DNA from: Blasia pusilla
Taxonomy: Eukaryota > Marchantiophyta > Marchantiopsida > Blasiales
Assembly: GCA_050084515.1 (NCBI GenBank)
Contig: CM114275.1
Span: forward strand, 6,572,001-6,636,000
Length of the DNA stretch: 64,000 bases
Direction: 5' to 3'
The notes beneath the pieces were generated by a model, which searched no databases, was not told the origin of the DNA, and saw only the letters and a program-made list of their open reading frames with translations. The position numbers and the translations under genes are program-made. The number at the start of each line of letters is the position of its first letter. Position 1 is the first letter of the stretch. This document shows, piece by piece, positions 10,700 to 21,500 of the stretch.

Positions 10700-12930
10700 A
10701 GGTACATCTCCATCAATGCCCTTCTGTCAGCGTGTATTATTCGGAACCATGGATTTAACCATGGCGTCCGACGTTCTCCGTGTTCTAGTCGTTTCGATGA
10801 CGGAACAGAAAGACGGCGTGTTGTGCCTACTTCCCGTTTGGACATACTTCGTATGCAGGTAAGACGTTGTAATTCTAACTGACCACCTGGAAGTGGAATA
10901 GTGAACTCGAACTTGCCACCAATTAATTAAAATGGATGCCTAGCGTCATCCCTTACAAATTCTTTTCCTGCTTTTGGTTTCTTAATATGGATAGAGCTTA
11001 GGAGGATCTATGGTCTCTCAATCTAAGTTCTATCCTCGTGTGTAAGCCAGTCAACTTCCATGCGCTTTAGAGAATGAAGATTATCACGCTATGTGGCAAT
11101 GCCAATCATGTGTGTCATTAGTTAATGTGAATCATCCAAATTCACTTTCATGAACTCCAAATTTATTCCTAATTTGATTCATTCCAAAATTGATTTAACG
11201 GTATGAGAGGGGGCAATTGAAGAGGAGAATTAATTATTATATTCGTGTGAAGGACAGGTGATAGGTTAGAGAGTGTGAAAAAAAAAAACAAAGAATGTAT
11301 GTAGAAGCCCTAATTATCAAAGATAAATGTGATGTCATTACCTAAAAGTGTTGGATGTTAATAGGAGGCTTTAGAGAATAGAACAAGGGGCGCTATGCAA
11401 TAATAACATAAATTTCCTCCTATGATAACACTTCTAAGGTTGACACATGGTGTCGATCATGCCCTCCTTCATGAGAAATGTCCCTAGAAAAGATATTTGT
11501 AAAATACATTTGTGATTCCTTAAGGTTTAAAGGGTTCACAATTATAGGTAAGAGTAAAATGGAGGGTGCCGTGTATACCATTGGCACTTAAAGGGAGTTT
11601 CCTCGTAATTTTTTAATTGTACAGTATGCAGGGGAGATTTGAGTTAAAAAAATATTTTACCCAACTTCCTCCACCATATGTTATGGAATACCAAATTTAC
11701 CTTCATATCCATACTTGTGAAGGCATAGGACTCTCCAGCTAAGAGACGAGGGGTGGCTTAGTATTTCGATACTTGAAGAGGAGCTTCATTTCCCAAGGAA
11801 GAGAAGCCCTTCTTCAAAAGGAAAGCTACTTATAGTGTGTTTCTTGTGGTGTCATCCACGTTTTCCCCTCTAACATTGGAGCTTCTACAACTCCCACAGA
11901 AATGTCCTTGTGACATTGGATCTTGCTTTTCTAGCTTCCACAAAATTTGTGAGTAAGGTTTGTGGAATTGGAGATGGATTAACAAAACTATCACCAACTA
12001 TATTAGCTCATCTATGAATTGTGGATGATTATGGTTTCTCCTTGTGATTGATCGTATAGCTATATGTGTGATTTATTTGACGGTTTCTTATATGTTACAA
12101 ATTGAGGCATGTGGGGTTTAGGACTTATACCTGTATTGTTGTAAGACGTGAAATTTTAGATTAAGAATTGAGAATCTTGGGCTATGGCTAAATCCGAGAA
12201 ATTTGGGTAACTCATACGATCAAACATTTTCGTTTGTCTGTAAGCCCCATTCTCCATGTGTTTCCCCATCTGGTATGTCCTTCCATGTGCGGCTGATGTG
12301 CCTCGCCCTCCATTGGGATTCCTTCCACCTTCCATCCGTCTGTCCATCCATTCTATGTTGACCATAAACGAGGCCGATGCCCCTTTGGAGAGCAATGTCA
12401 TGATGCCTTTAGGGAGTTCTATTGAGGATCTTTGAGGGAGTGTCGATGAGCATATACACAGATATTGGAGTGAGGCCTTTGCACCAAGCTAACATGGGTT
12501 AGAGCAGCCCAAGGTTAAAGGGAGTATTAGTTTGTCATCCTTGGAGACCACATCATTTGTGTGGTTATTTTTGGAGGAGGGTGTGAGATTGTTGGATCTC
12601 TTCAGAGAGATCAATAATAGGTTTGTTGGAGACTCTCACTTTGAGATTTAGTTGAATTAAAGTTGTTATTTATCGATCTCCTACCAACAACATCGTGAAC
12701 GGTTACGAGAGCTCCTTGCTTAAGGAAATCTCTCTACATAGGTACCATAATATGGATCAAATGGGTACCATCCATTTGATGATCTCCTGATGGCAATGTT
12801 AAGATTATTTGAGTGTTGAATGAGAAGTACCTTGGGAGACCCAAGAACCTTATTGTTCTGGAAGATAGTGCTCATCGTGCAACATGCGTAGGAGCATTAA
12901 TCTAATTCCCCAATAATTTTTTTTGGGGAA
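10700..12930. other. AT-rich intergenic stretch without recognisable gene
   Basis: Short ORFs only; the one at 12156-12401 (-) has no motif I know. Nothing else is supported here. Confidence 0.5.
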
Positions 12931-13690
12931 CATTTGTTTTTGGGTAACTCTCCCTTAGAATTGGTGATTAGTGTAAATTGGGTTTGTGCATGGATTGGAC
13001 CCATGGTTGCATGGAAACGGACATCCCTGGCCCGCACTCGAGCCCACCAGGAGCCCGCACTTGTTGTGTGGCCCGTAGCTCAATCACGGGCTGCCTTGCG
13101 GGCCCCCAACATGCTTGCCATGCAGGCCATGGGCGTCGGCTCGAGGCCCGCCCTGAGCACGAAAAAATTGGTCCGCTTGTCCAAGATTTAGTCCGGTGGA
13201 CCACAAGTTGGTCCGTCGGACCAATTTTTTGTGGGCCTCGAGCTCACCTTGCGCGCCCATGGCAGGCTAGGTGCGGGCTATGGGCCCGTTAAAATTGGTC
13301 CAACGGACCAAATCTTGGTCTAGCGGACCTATTTTTGCGGGTTGTGAGCCCACGCCCAGATCCCACATGGCAAGCGCACCCAGGGCATGTAAGGCAAGGT
13401 CAAGGCCCGCACCGAACGTACGTCAGTCCGCACCCAACCCACCCCAAGCCTCGAATCTCCGCCGCAACCAGGTTGTTGTCCACGGAACGGGTGCGGGATC
13501 CAAGCGGGCTTGGGTGTAGGCCGAGCATGTACGTTGACATGACGCAAGGTGGACTCGAGGCCTGCACCCATTGCGTGGCCCGTAACCTGGGCTCGGGTGC
13601 GGGGTTGGATGCGAGCTTGAGAGCTGGCTTCGGGTACCCCGCCCCACACGGACATTGTCCGTGTGCAACCTTGATTGGACCATAATTATT
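12930..13690. repeat. GC-rich block with clustered palindromes (block A)
   Basis: A sharply GC-rich island between AT-rich flanks. It carries near-palindromes around the core GGTCC...GGACC: 13208-13224 (8-bp arms, 1-nt centre), 13295-13311 (7-bp arms), weaker ones near 13169-13186, 13189-13203 and 13315-13330, and a 10-bp-arm palindrome at 13645-13665. A segment near 13055-13095 recurs in diverged form near 13560-13600. The ORFs across it look like GC-driven open frames rather than genes. Confidence 0.6.
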
Positions 13691-14009
13691 TGGATCGAGC
13701 AAATGTGGGTTTGTGAGCATATTTTTGGATGATTTTCCGTGCCTCTGGAGAACAAATTTGATGCCGCATGAGGTATTGAAGAGGACATATGCAAGAGTTC
13801 CACCATCCTTATTGCTCTTATGGATTTTATTTTGGATCCTCAGTGTCCATCACAAGCAGTATGACATAATGATTGATACGAGTTGATAACGATAAAAAAC
13901 CTGGGTATGCTATGGGCAATGTAACAATGTGATCCCACATTGGTGAATTTTCCCGCTTCTCATGCTTACAAAGGGAGATATGGCTTCATTGGGGATGATG
14001 GGAGACGTT

Positions 14010-15255
14010 GAGGTCAAACACAATACCATACAAAAGGTTTTTTGCAAGTGTAATAACAGTATTATCATTATATGCCCTCTCAAATCTCAACGCCTGGTTT
14101 TTGTTCTTAAGATGTGATGTTGTTACACTAGGAGATTGCACCCACTACAATTGGTGTGGTGTAAGATCTTGATTGGAGATCTCTGGATTGGTCATGGGTA
14201 AATTGTTGAATATCTTTGGTACTTAATGCAACGGATTGCACAATAGCAACCAACTCTCACCCAAAGAGTTTGTCACGTCTTTTAGGATAGATCGGTGAGA
14301 TCTAGTAGAGCGCCTTCTCAAGTAGTGGAGGACATGTTCACGAGGTTGAGGATGATATGCTGAGGCCCGAGAAAACCTGAGAGAGCAAGTTTCCCCTTCG
14401 TTTCGGCTTATTTGGAGCCATATTGAGAAATTTACTATTTTAGGTAAGTACCATTTTGAGTATATGGTCAATTTTATATTTTTGGTAAGTGGCCCTTGAC
14501 CTCCTACATCACGTGAAGAGCCAAGGAGGTGACTTGGGAGCATAGGTTACAATGGAGAGAGCTTGGGAGAGGGGAGGAGTATACCTCAAGGAGAGAGAGA
14601 GCTTGAGAGCTCATTCTCTCTTTGTTGAACCTCTTGGCACGAGGCGGCGGAGCTATGGTCCCTTACCTTGTGAGTGTAACCCAAGCCTCTCATTAGGAGA
14701 GTGGTTTTAGTTTGACATTGAGAGAAATATGTGAAAACTATGGTGTTGTGAGAGAAATTGGATCTTATTTTATTGGAGATATTTTGGTACTTCTTGTCTC
14801 ATTGTTTGGATCACATGAGTTAGCATGGGATCGTGCGTGTTTGTGTGTGTGTTCGGTAACAGCGATGTATGTTGTGTAGCGATGTGTATATGCACTACAA
14901 GTTTTATCATATTCACTATGAAGACGTGAGAGCCAAATATTTGACCCCAAGTTGAGAAAATTAGACACCACCAGGTCGATGGACAAGAGCACATAATAAG
15001 GTTTTCCACATGTGTGTCAGTTTTACTATTATTGTATGAGGCGTGACGGTGTCTTGACTCCATGTTTTGTTCTTTGCATGTGATGTTAATACACCCAGAG
15101 ATATCGATTTTACCTACTATAATTCAATTTGGTGAAGTGCAAGGTCTCGATCACCAAGGAGTATCAAGAGTGGACATATTTGGATTGGTTATGGATGAGT
15201 TGTTAAATATCGTTGGTTTTGAGGGGGTTGCACAATAGCAACTAACCCTTGCCTT
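14010..15255 (+). repeat. Diverged direct-repeat pair, probable LTR pair of an old element
   Basis: About 250 bp at 14010-14260 recur in diverged form at about 14950-15255. Both copies end with a shared TTGCACAATAGCAAC-type segment (14236 and 15228 onward), and both contain matching GGATTGGTYATGG and GATGTGATGTT pieces. The spacing is about 940-990 bp. Just before the first copy, ATCCCACATTGG (about 13932) is a motif often met in plant LTRs. No coding region lies between the copies. Confidence 0.55.
14774..14899 (+). repeat. Probable solo LTR of the Ty3/gypsy family found at both window ends
   Basis: This 126-bp segment matches the LTR-like end of the right Ty3/gypsy copy (62058-62183, opposite strand) at high identity over its whole length, and matches the left copy less well. 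It has no adjoining internal sequence. TTTAT lies immediately left of it, and the same five bases occur again at 14903-14907, three bases past the nominal right end, which may be a blurred target-site duplication. Confidence 0.6.
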
Positions 15256-15650
15256 GAAAAGTCTTGCTATACTCACGATGGAACAAGGCTTTGTATAGAA
15301 TAATATTGGGAATATTTTTTGAAAACTTCTTGAATTTTTTGTTGGACATTGCACCATAAATATAAAACCTACTTATAGTATTTTTGCACCTACATGGAAA
15401 TTGAAAACCCAAATATATTCAAAAAATTCAAAAAATTGTTAAAACTTACAAACCAAATATTCAATCCCAAATATTTTTCTAAACCTTGGGATGGAGACTT
15501 GGAGTCACAGATTGGACCCGAGTTGAGGCGAGGGGAGCGGCGAAGTATACATCAACTCTTAAGAAGTCATAAGATTTGTTTTACATTAAGCATGCATGAT
15601 TTTGATACATAGAAGAGTCCAAGGATTTGCATTGACTTAACTAGTGACAA

Positions 15651-15696
15651 ACAATCTTTAGATAAGACAACCCTAGTTGTCTTATCTAAAGATTGT
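15651..15696. repeat. Perfect 21-bp hairpin with 4-nt loop
   Basis: Bases 15651-15671 are the exact reverse complement of 15676-15696. The surroundings are AT-rich and contain no gene. Confidence 0.95.
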
Positions 15697-16009
15697 ATAA
15701 AGGTGTGATAGTATAGAGAGAGCCTTGATTTAGACAAGGTTTCACAAAAACATACTTGCGGCTGACAAGTTTGTAGATGTCCAAACTAGTCGTCTGAGTC
15801 CATTTCCATCGATATTCCAAACTAGTCCTCCACCCAAGTATTTTTGGTTCCTCAATTTCCCGCGTGGGCTTGGGACATGGGAACAATTTTGGGTTGCACT
15901 TGAGGTGGAGGGCAAGGATCGAATGGGTCTCTGGGATGTACGCTCGCATCGAGCTAAAGTAGGCATCTACATACTTAGTCTAGCATGATCCAAACTAGAA
16001 TCCGTGGTG

Positions 16010-16480
16010 GATCGTTGGACAAGGATGGTCTGAAGGTAGCTGTCTGACCCCGGTCTACATTACACGCAAAGCAAGTGGCGGGAACCTAAGCCTTCATGGA
16101 CATGTCCATCCTAGGGATTGACATAAGTCGGCAATCATGGACCTTTTTTCGTGTGCAACCTTGGATTCAGAGCTATAGCTAAGACTTGTAGAGTTGCACG
16201 TGGACAAATTTTGTGTCTACAGACTTATGTCCATCATAGGGAAGGATATGTCTGTGCGGGGCCACCTTGTCCGTACCCAATGCTATCCAGCATCCTTCCC
16301 GCGACCCAGGCTCACTTTGAGCCCACATCTGGCTCGCATAGGAGGGGCGCGAGCTGAACGCGGGCGGGGGTTGCGGTGTGGACGCAGACCATGGTACGAG
16401 AATGGGTGCATGATGGCATATCCGCGGACATGTCCGATTTTGTGCGATCATGAAGACTCAATTGAGGTAGGATAATTGGA
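16010..16480. repeat. GC-rich palindrome block related to the 13-kb block (block B)
   Basis: Perfect palindromes occur at 16096-16109 (core GGACATGTCC) and 16425-16436 (same core). The segment CGTGTGCAACCTTG near 16151 also occurs at 13661 next to the palindrome of the first block. GC content is again higher than in the flanks. No gene is recognised. Confidence 0.5.
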
Positions 16481-17870
16481 GATATTGCATAGAGAGTGTA
16501 CACGTGCCAAAGTCATGCTAGCTATTTTTGCTATGTCAATGTCAGAAAAATAATAATAACGAATGTGTAAAGACTATTGACCTATCAATTGGCAAGGTTT
16601 GAATGGTTGTAAAATGGAAGAATTTCCATTGTGTACCATGTGCCATGGTATGAAGAGCAAATACCCAAAACCAAGCTTCCACTCCAGTGTGGAATAAGAG
16701 CTAGGGGACTCCTTCACCTTATGCACTATGATGTATATAGAACCATGGGGGGGGGGGCGTTTCTTTTCTCAAGAGGGGAAGGGATAAAACCTAACAAGAG
16801 AGAAATCTCATAAAGAACTTTTCATAAAGATCTACTTTTTTAATAGGACAAGGGAGAAGACAATAGGCATAAATTTTAAACAAGTTTGGAAAGATAAAAA
16901 GAAGAATTAGGAGATGGTAAAAAAGAAAAATATACCAGCCTTCTTCCAACCATGTGTAGTAAATCTTATGGTACCTTAGGAAACAACGGGATGGACCTTC
17001 TCTATATGACTTATTTCATATAGAGAGATAATTCATATGAAGAGAATGTATCTTTGCTGAAAGAAAAACATAGAGGAAGAATAAGTACAATACTTTAATC
17101 CCTCAGCAAAAAATTGGAGAAAAGAGGCACTAATTTCCTATAAGTAAGAAAGATGATTGCTCATGGGAGAACCAAAGAAGATTCCTCTTGAGTACTAATT
17201 AATTGTGCTTTTGGGGACACAAAAGCAAAAGTAGTAAGTTCCATTTTCTTTTTAAAAAAAAGAGGCCTCAGTAAAATGCGGGTGATGTAAACCCCATTGG
17301 GAATACAAAAAACGGGGGACTCAAAGAGTCGAGTATGTAAAGGCCATAACCAGCCTGGAAATAGAAAAGGGGGCATCCCCTATCGGCTTAAATTACCAAT
17401 AGCAGAGACAATAACAACAATACCTAGTGAGACATGACTATCACTAAGTGGGCCTCTAGCGCCGGAATCTCCCACAGCTTCAGCCTGCATTAAAAGCTTA
17501 TTGGTTTGGGCACGTTGCAAGGCTATGGAGACATGTTGCCTACAACAAAGAATTGCACTAGCTAATGACAACCCATTTCTCGACTGGAGATGATAAGTGC
17601 AATTTGTAAGGAACGATTCAAACCTCTCCCCCATAGCCCTATACATTTTTATGGGTAGGTGGACGAATCAATTTCCGTCGTGAAGTCGACTATAGAGATG
17701 GGTCTTCCTCACCGCCGCCGCCACTCTTGGTAGCAATTTCCCTTGTGCCACCACTTGGGCTCGCACCGGCTCCCGTGTAGGATCCGTCACTACAACGTTC
17801 ACGGTCACCACCTCAACCTCGCGTGTCATATAAAGACCAACACGGATAAGGGAATCCTGCATGAAGTAGT
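16480..17870. other. Intergenic stretch without recognisable gene
   Basis: Contains a small 11-bp hairpin (16999-17009 with 17016-17026). The - strand ORFs at 17161-17376 and 17380-17646 have no family motif that I know. Confidence 0.45.
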
Positions 17871-17871
17871 T

Positions 17872-17872
<1 letters not shown>

Positions 17873-17925
<53 letters not shown>
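17873..17925. repeat. (CT)n microsatellite
   Basis: Pure CT run of about 53 nt. It generates an Arg-Glu repeat in the overlapping - strand ORF and Leu-Ser in the + strand ORF, neither of which is a credible gene. Confidence 0.97.
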
Positions 17926-17929
<4 letters not shown>

Positions 17930-18486
17930 CTCTCTCCATGGAAGCCACTCTCGCAGGCAATATTGAACATGATACACCACACAACATTATGAGTGAAAAT
18001 CCTCTCACCCCCAACAGGACAACATGCTAAATACACACCAAGTGGATTCAGACTCCGACGACACTCACATTGTGTCGAACCAACCATCAATGATTGGGGG
18101 AGGCCTAGTCGGAATCGCACTGTCGTGGTGTAAGGAATGGGTGCGATACGGAAAGCCGGGATGAGAGGACAAGCCCCCACCCATGAGTCTCCCCCTTTTT
18201 GGAGCAAGAGCGAATACAGATCCGAACTTCCATGGGATTATCCCCGTTCGATATAGTGACAATGAAAACTTCCTAAAAATGGGCTTCCATCAAATAAGAT
18301 TGGAACCCTAGTTGACCCAAGATAAGTAGGGAAGAAAAAGTAAGGAAAACTGCTCAACCTCACCTACAATGGAATCTCTAGACAAAGGGACACTTGGAAG
18401 GTGGCCAATTTCCTTATGGCTGCGAGTTTGGGACGACGAAGAGAGGGTAGAGGGACATCATACTCCAACACAATGACCTAGCATAG

Positions 18487-18582
18487 GCTCGAGTCTTAGT
18501 AACTTCCATGAACACAATAGCTTGGTGGAGACACGCTCGAGTCTTAGTTCCTTCCATGAACACAATAGCTTGGTGGAGACAC
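18487..18582 (+). repeat. 48-bp tandem duplication
   Basis: Two adjacent 48-bp units (18487-18534 and 18535-18582) differ by a couple of bases. Confidence 0.95.
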
Positions 18583-18599
18583 GGCTGCTGCTCGAGCTA

Positions 18600-21500
18600 A
18601 CAAACTGATTAAGAGAGCCGCCCCTCATTAAGCCTAAGCTATTGCGTGCATGCCTAGGGTTAGCCATATGCTTATACTATCTAGAAGACTACTACTACTA
18701 CTAAGAGGGTTGGAGTTCGACTTTGAAGGAGGAGGAAGGGTGGGGGACATTGTGTGAAATCCCAGTCTGACTTGCTATTGATTATTGAGGTTGGCCATTG
18801 AGGGACATGCATGTAGAATTTGGGATCACAAAGGCGGTCGGTCACACCAGCTAGATGCAAGAAGCATAGCCCATGTCCTCATGTGAGAGATGGTCGCGAC
18901 GAAGAAGAAGATCGACTGGGTCGTGGGTATTGTTTCGGCCAGGTAGTTTGTTGGATGCTCAGGAGGTCGAGTTAGACAACTTGAGGCCCAAACTGCGCAT
19001 CACGGCTCCGAACGTAAGATCCTTTCGTGAGTAGAGACAGTCATTGACGAATCGCGGAGAAAGATCTGAAGTTTAGCGCTTTTATCCGGAAGAAGTCGCT
19101 TTCCACGGCCTCGAAGTCGGATTGAGGACGTCATTTCCACACCTCAAGATATTTGAGTGTTGTCTCTCTATCATCGCATCATATTTTAGCTGTTATTTTT
19201 TTCTTTCTTTCTTTCTTGTTTTCTGTCCTTGGAAGTCTGTCGATCGCTTCTGAGCCCCTGATTCGAAATATCAGGCGTCTGTCGTCTCGAGTGAAATCCT
19301 CGCGACGGGGCTGTGCGAGCACATGAGGATCTAATGAACAGGGAAGTCAAGAGGTAAGGTGTAATAGTACTAGACACTTACCAACGGCAGCCCAATTGAT
19401 TGATAAATTCGTCGAGGGACATTGCTGTTTGCAAAAGTCAATGTGATGACTTTCGCAAGAGTTGTTCCTAAGGCGGAGGAAGTTTCAAGTAAGGCGCTCC
19501 CGATCGGCGAGGTCGCAACGCACACGAGCCCGTTCTCTGTTGATCGCAATGACTCTTTTCGCTGTGGATCCGGGAAAGAAGATGACGGAACTGTCCTGCA
19601 TGCGCAAGTTCGCTCTGACTCCTGCGGGCCTGAGCGCTGTCTGTGACTCACAAGAAAGATCCTTCCAGTACGGCCGCTGCGCCTCTCGTCAGAACTGTAG
19701 TTTCTCTCTCCATTCAAGTGCGTCTCTCTGTCTCTCTCTCTTCTATCTGGTGTTCTGGTCACGGACAAAACAACACTCACACACATACATCTGATCAGCG
19801 GAACACAATTTGGCTTTCGCCTGCCGCTGCTGTTTGGCTACGACTGAAGTGAACGGTTTGAGGCCGTAGTCTGTGGCGTGGAGGTTAGCTGATCCCAACA
19901 TTCATTCCGGACGCGTGGCGGACGGAGGAACGGGAGGGATGCTTCGCTCGGTTATCCGCATCAGCCTGATGAGTGACGACGATTCGTTCGTTGGCGGTGG
20001 GATGCTTTCTGGTCCGTTTCCCGTCCAAGCAGCGGCTGCGGCAGCAGCCGCAGCTCACAGCTGAGCTTCGTCGTTTTCCTTGACAGGTCGATGCCGCGAT
20101 GGCACAGTGGTTTCGAGGCGTGGAGGTACAATTTTATTTGCCGGCAAGCAAAAGCGTGGCACGGTCTGCAGTCCGGAGTCCAGACAGCGTGTGTGTTGTG
20201 CGAAATGTATGTATCTTGGAATTTGGACACGGTGCAGGTGATGCAGGTAGATTCTATTTATTTTTAAAAAAGTTTAGTCGGGGTGTGTTTTTTCACGGCC
20301 GGTTAGCACTTCTCCATCCCATCCTCGGGCGAGAGGTGTGCGGTTCGGTGCGGTAGGTTCAGAATTGAGCCTGCGTGAAGCGATAAGTTTTGGGGAGTGC
20401 TCTTCTTAATTGTTAAGGACGAAAAAAAAACAGTGCTCGAGATGAGGTAGATATTTTGATTGATATTACCCGAAAGAAAAAGCGTGGCAAAGTGCGCAGT
20501 AGTGCAGCAGAACACTGCCTTCTGTGGGTGTCGTGAGATGTTTTGTTGCAGTTCTGCAGGAGGAGCAGGCCTGTGCAGTCGTCGGTCAGATCTGAACGAG
20601 TACAGTCAGGTCAGAGATGGGGGGGCCCTCCTTTCTTCCTAGGTCCAGTCATCTAGGATAGTTCCTATTGAACCTAATCTCACCCCGGCTCGGTTCATCA
20701 AGCAGGGCTCGCTCTGCTCTGCGCTGGTGCAGTGAGCTACACTTGTGCGCACAGGATTCTTTCGTGGATGGTCGAGTTGTGTCTGTCCTGCTCGAGCACG
20801 ACCAGACTGAGCGCGCTCGGCTCCAGTCCGAGCGAGCGAGCCATGAAGTTACAGACGGATATGGACGACGACGGCCTTGAGGTTAAAGAATGATGATTCG
20901 TCCGTAATCGTCCGGTATGGCGTCGGTGGTCGTCGTCGAGCGAGCGGAAGCGAGGGTTAGTGTGCGCGAGAGCGATTGCAGAGAGCAAAGTCACTGAATG
21001 TCGGAAGAGGAAGCGGTTGTGGCGGGTTTCCGTATTCTAATAACGACGCTCCTCTCGAATGTTGGAAGGCAGCGTTGAATGAAGAGCGGAGGCAGTCGCG
21101 CGCAGAGGAGGGAGGATTGAAGGAAGTTAGTGGAGATGCGTAGCATCTTGTCGCCTACCGTACGATGGAAAGCCAGCGGCTCCAAAAGCACACTCGTGAC
21201 GAGCCATGAATCCATCCGCTGAACTCCACAGCCAGCGGCGCTATCTGCACGCTTCTTCAATTCCTCCATTCCTTTCTCCCCCGCATTTATGAAAGACACC
21301 TGTCCTCTCATTACGTGGCCTCTCCGCTTCTTCCACCGTTGCCCCCCGGCTTCCACCTTTATCTGCGACAACTCCACTGACACCGCAAAAGTCGGCGAAG
21401 ACAGCCTTTACTTTTTCCCCTTCTTTCTTTAGACTCGAACGTTGTTATAGCCCCCTACTGTTAGCCTCCCTTTGCCCCCTACGTCTTCTTTCTTTCTTCC

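Larger units (their letters stand above)
4400..10700. other. GC-richer block with microsatellites, no recognisable gene
   Basis: Base composition rises relative to both flanks, and many ORFs of 60-156 codons appear on both strands, but none shows a known motif and several are translations of simple repeats. A TATAAAA at 5054-5060 lies in a plausible promoter setting, but no coding region follows that I can recognise. The block could be regulatory, a non-coding transcript unit or an old gene remnant; the sequence alone does not decide. Confidence 0.4.

Noticed and set aside
13271-13806. Several overlapping ORFs of 82-127 codons on both strands
   Set aside because: All lie in the GC-rich palindrome block, where stops are rare by composition; open frames occur in many phases at once.
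13925-13945. ATCCCACATTGG resembling the upstream element of plant snRNA genes
   Set aside because: No TATA box at the required distance and no snRNA follows; the motif is also common in plant LTRs, which fits the repeat pair beside it.
17668-18207. 179-codon - strand ORF
   Set aside because: Its middle is an Arg-Glu run coming from the (CT)n microsatellite at 17873-17925; no motif on either side.
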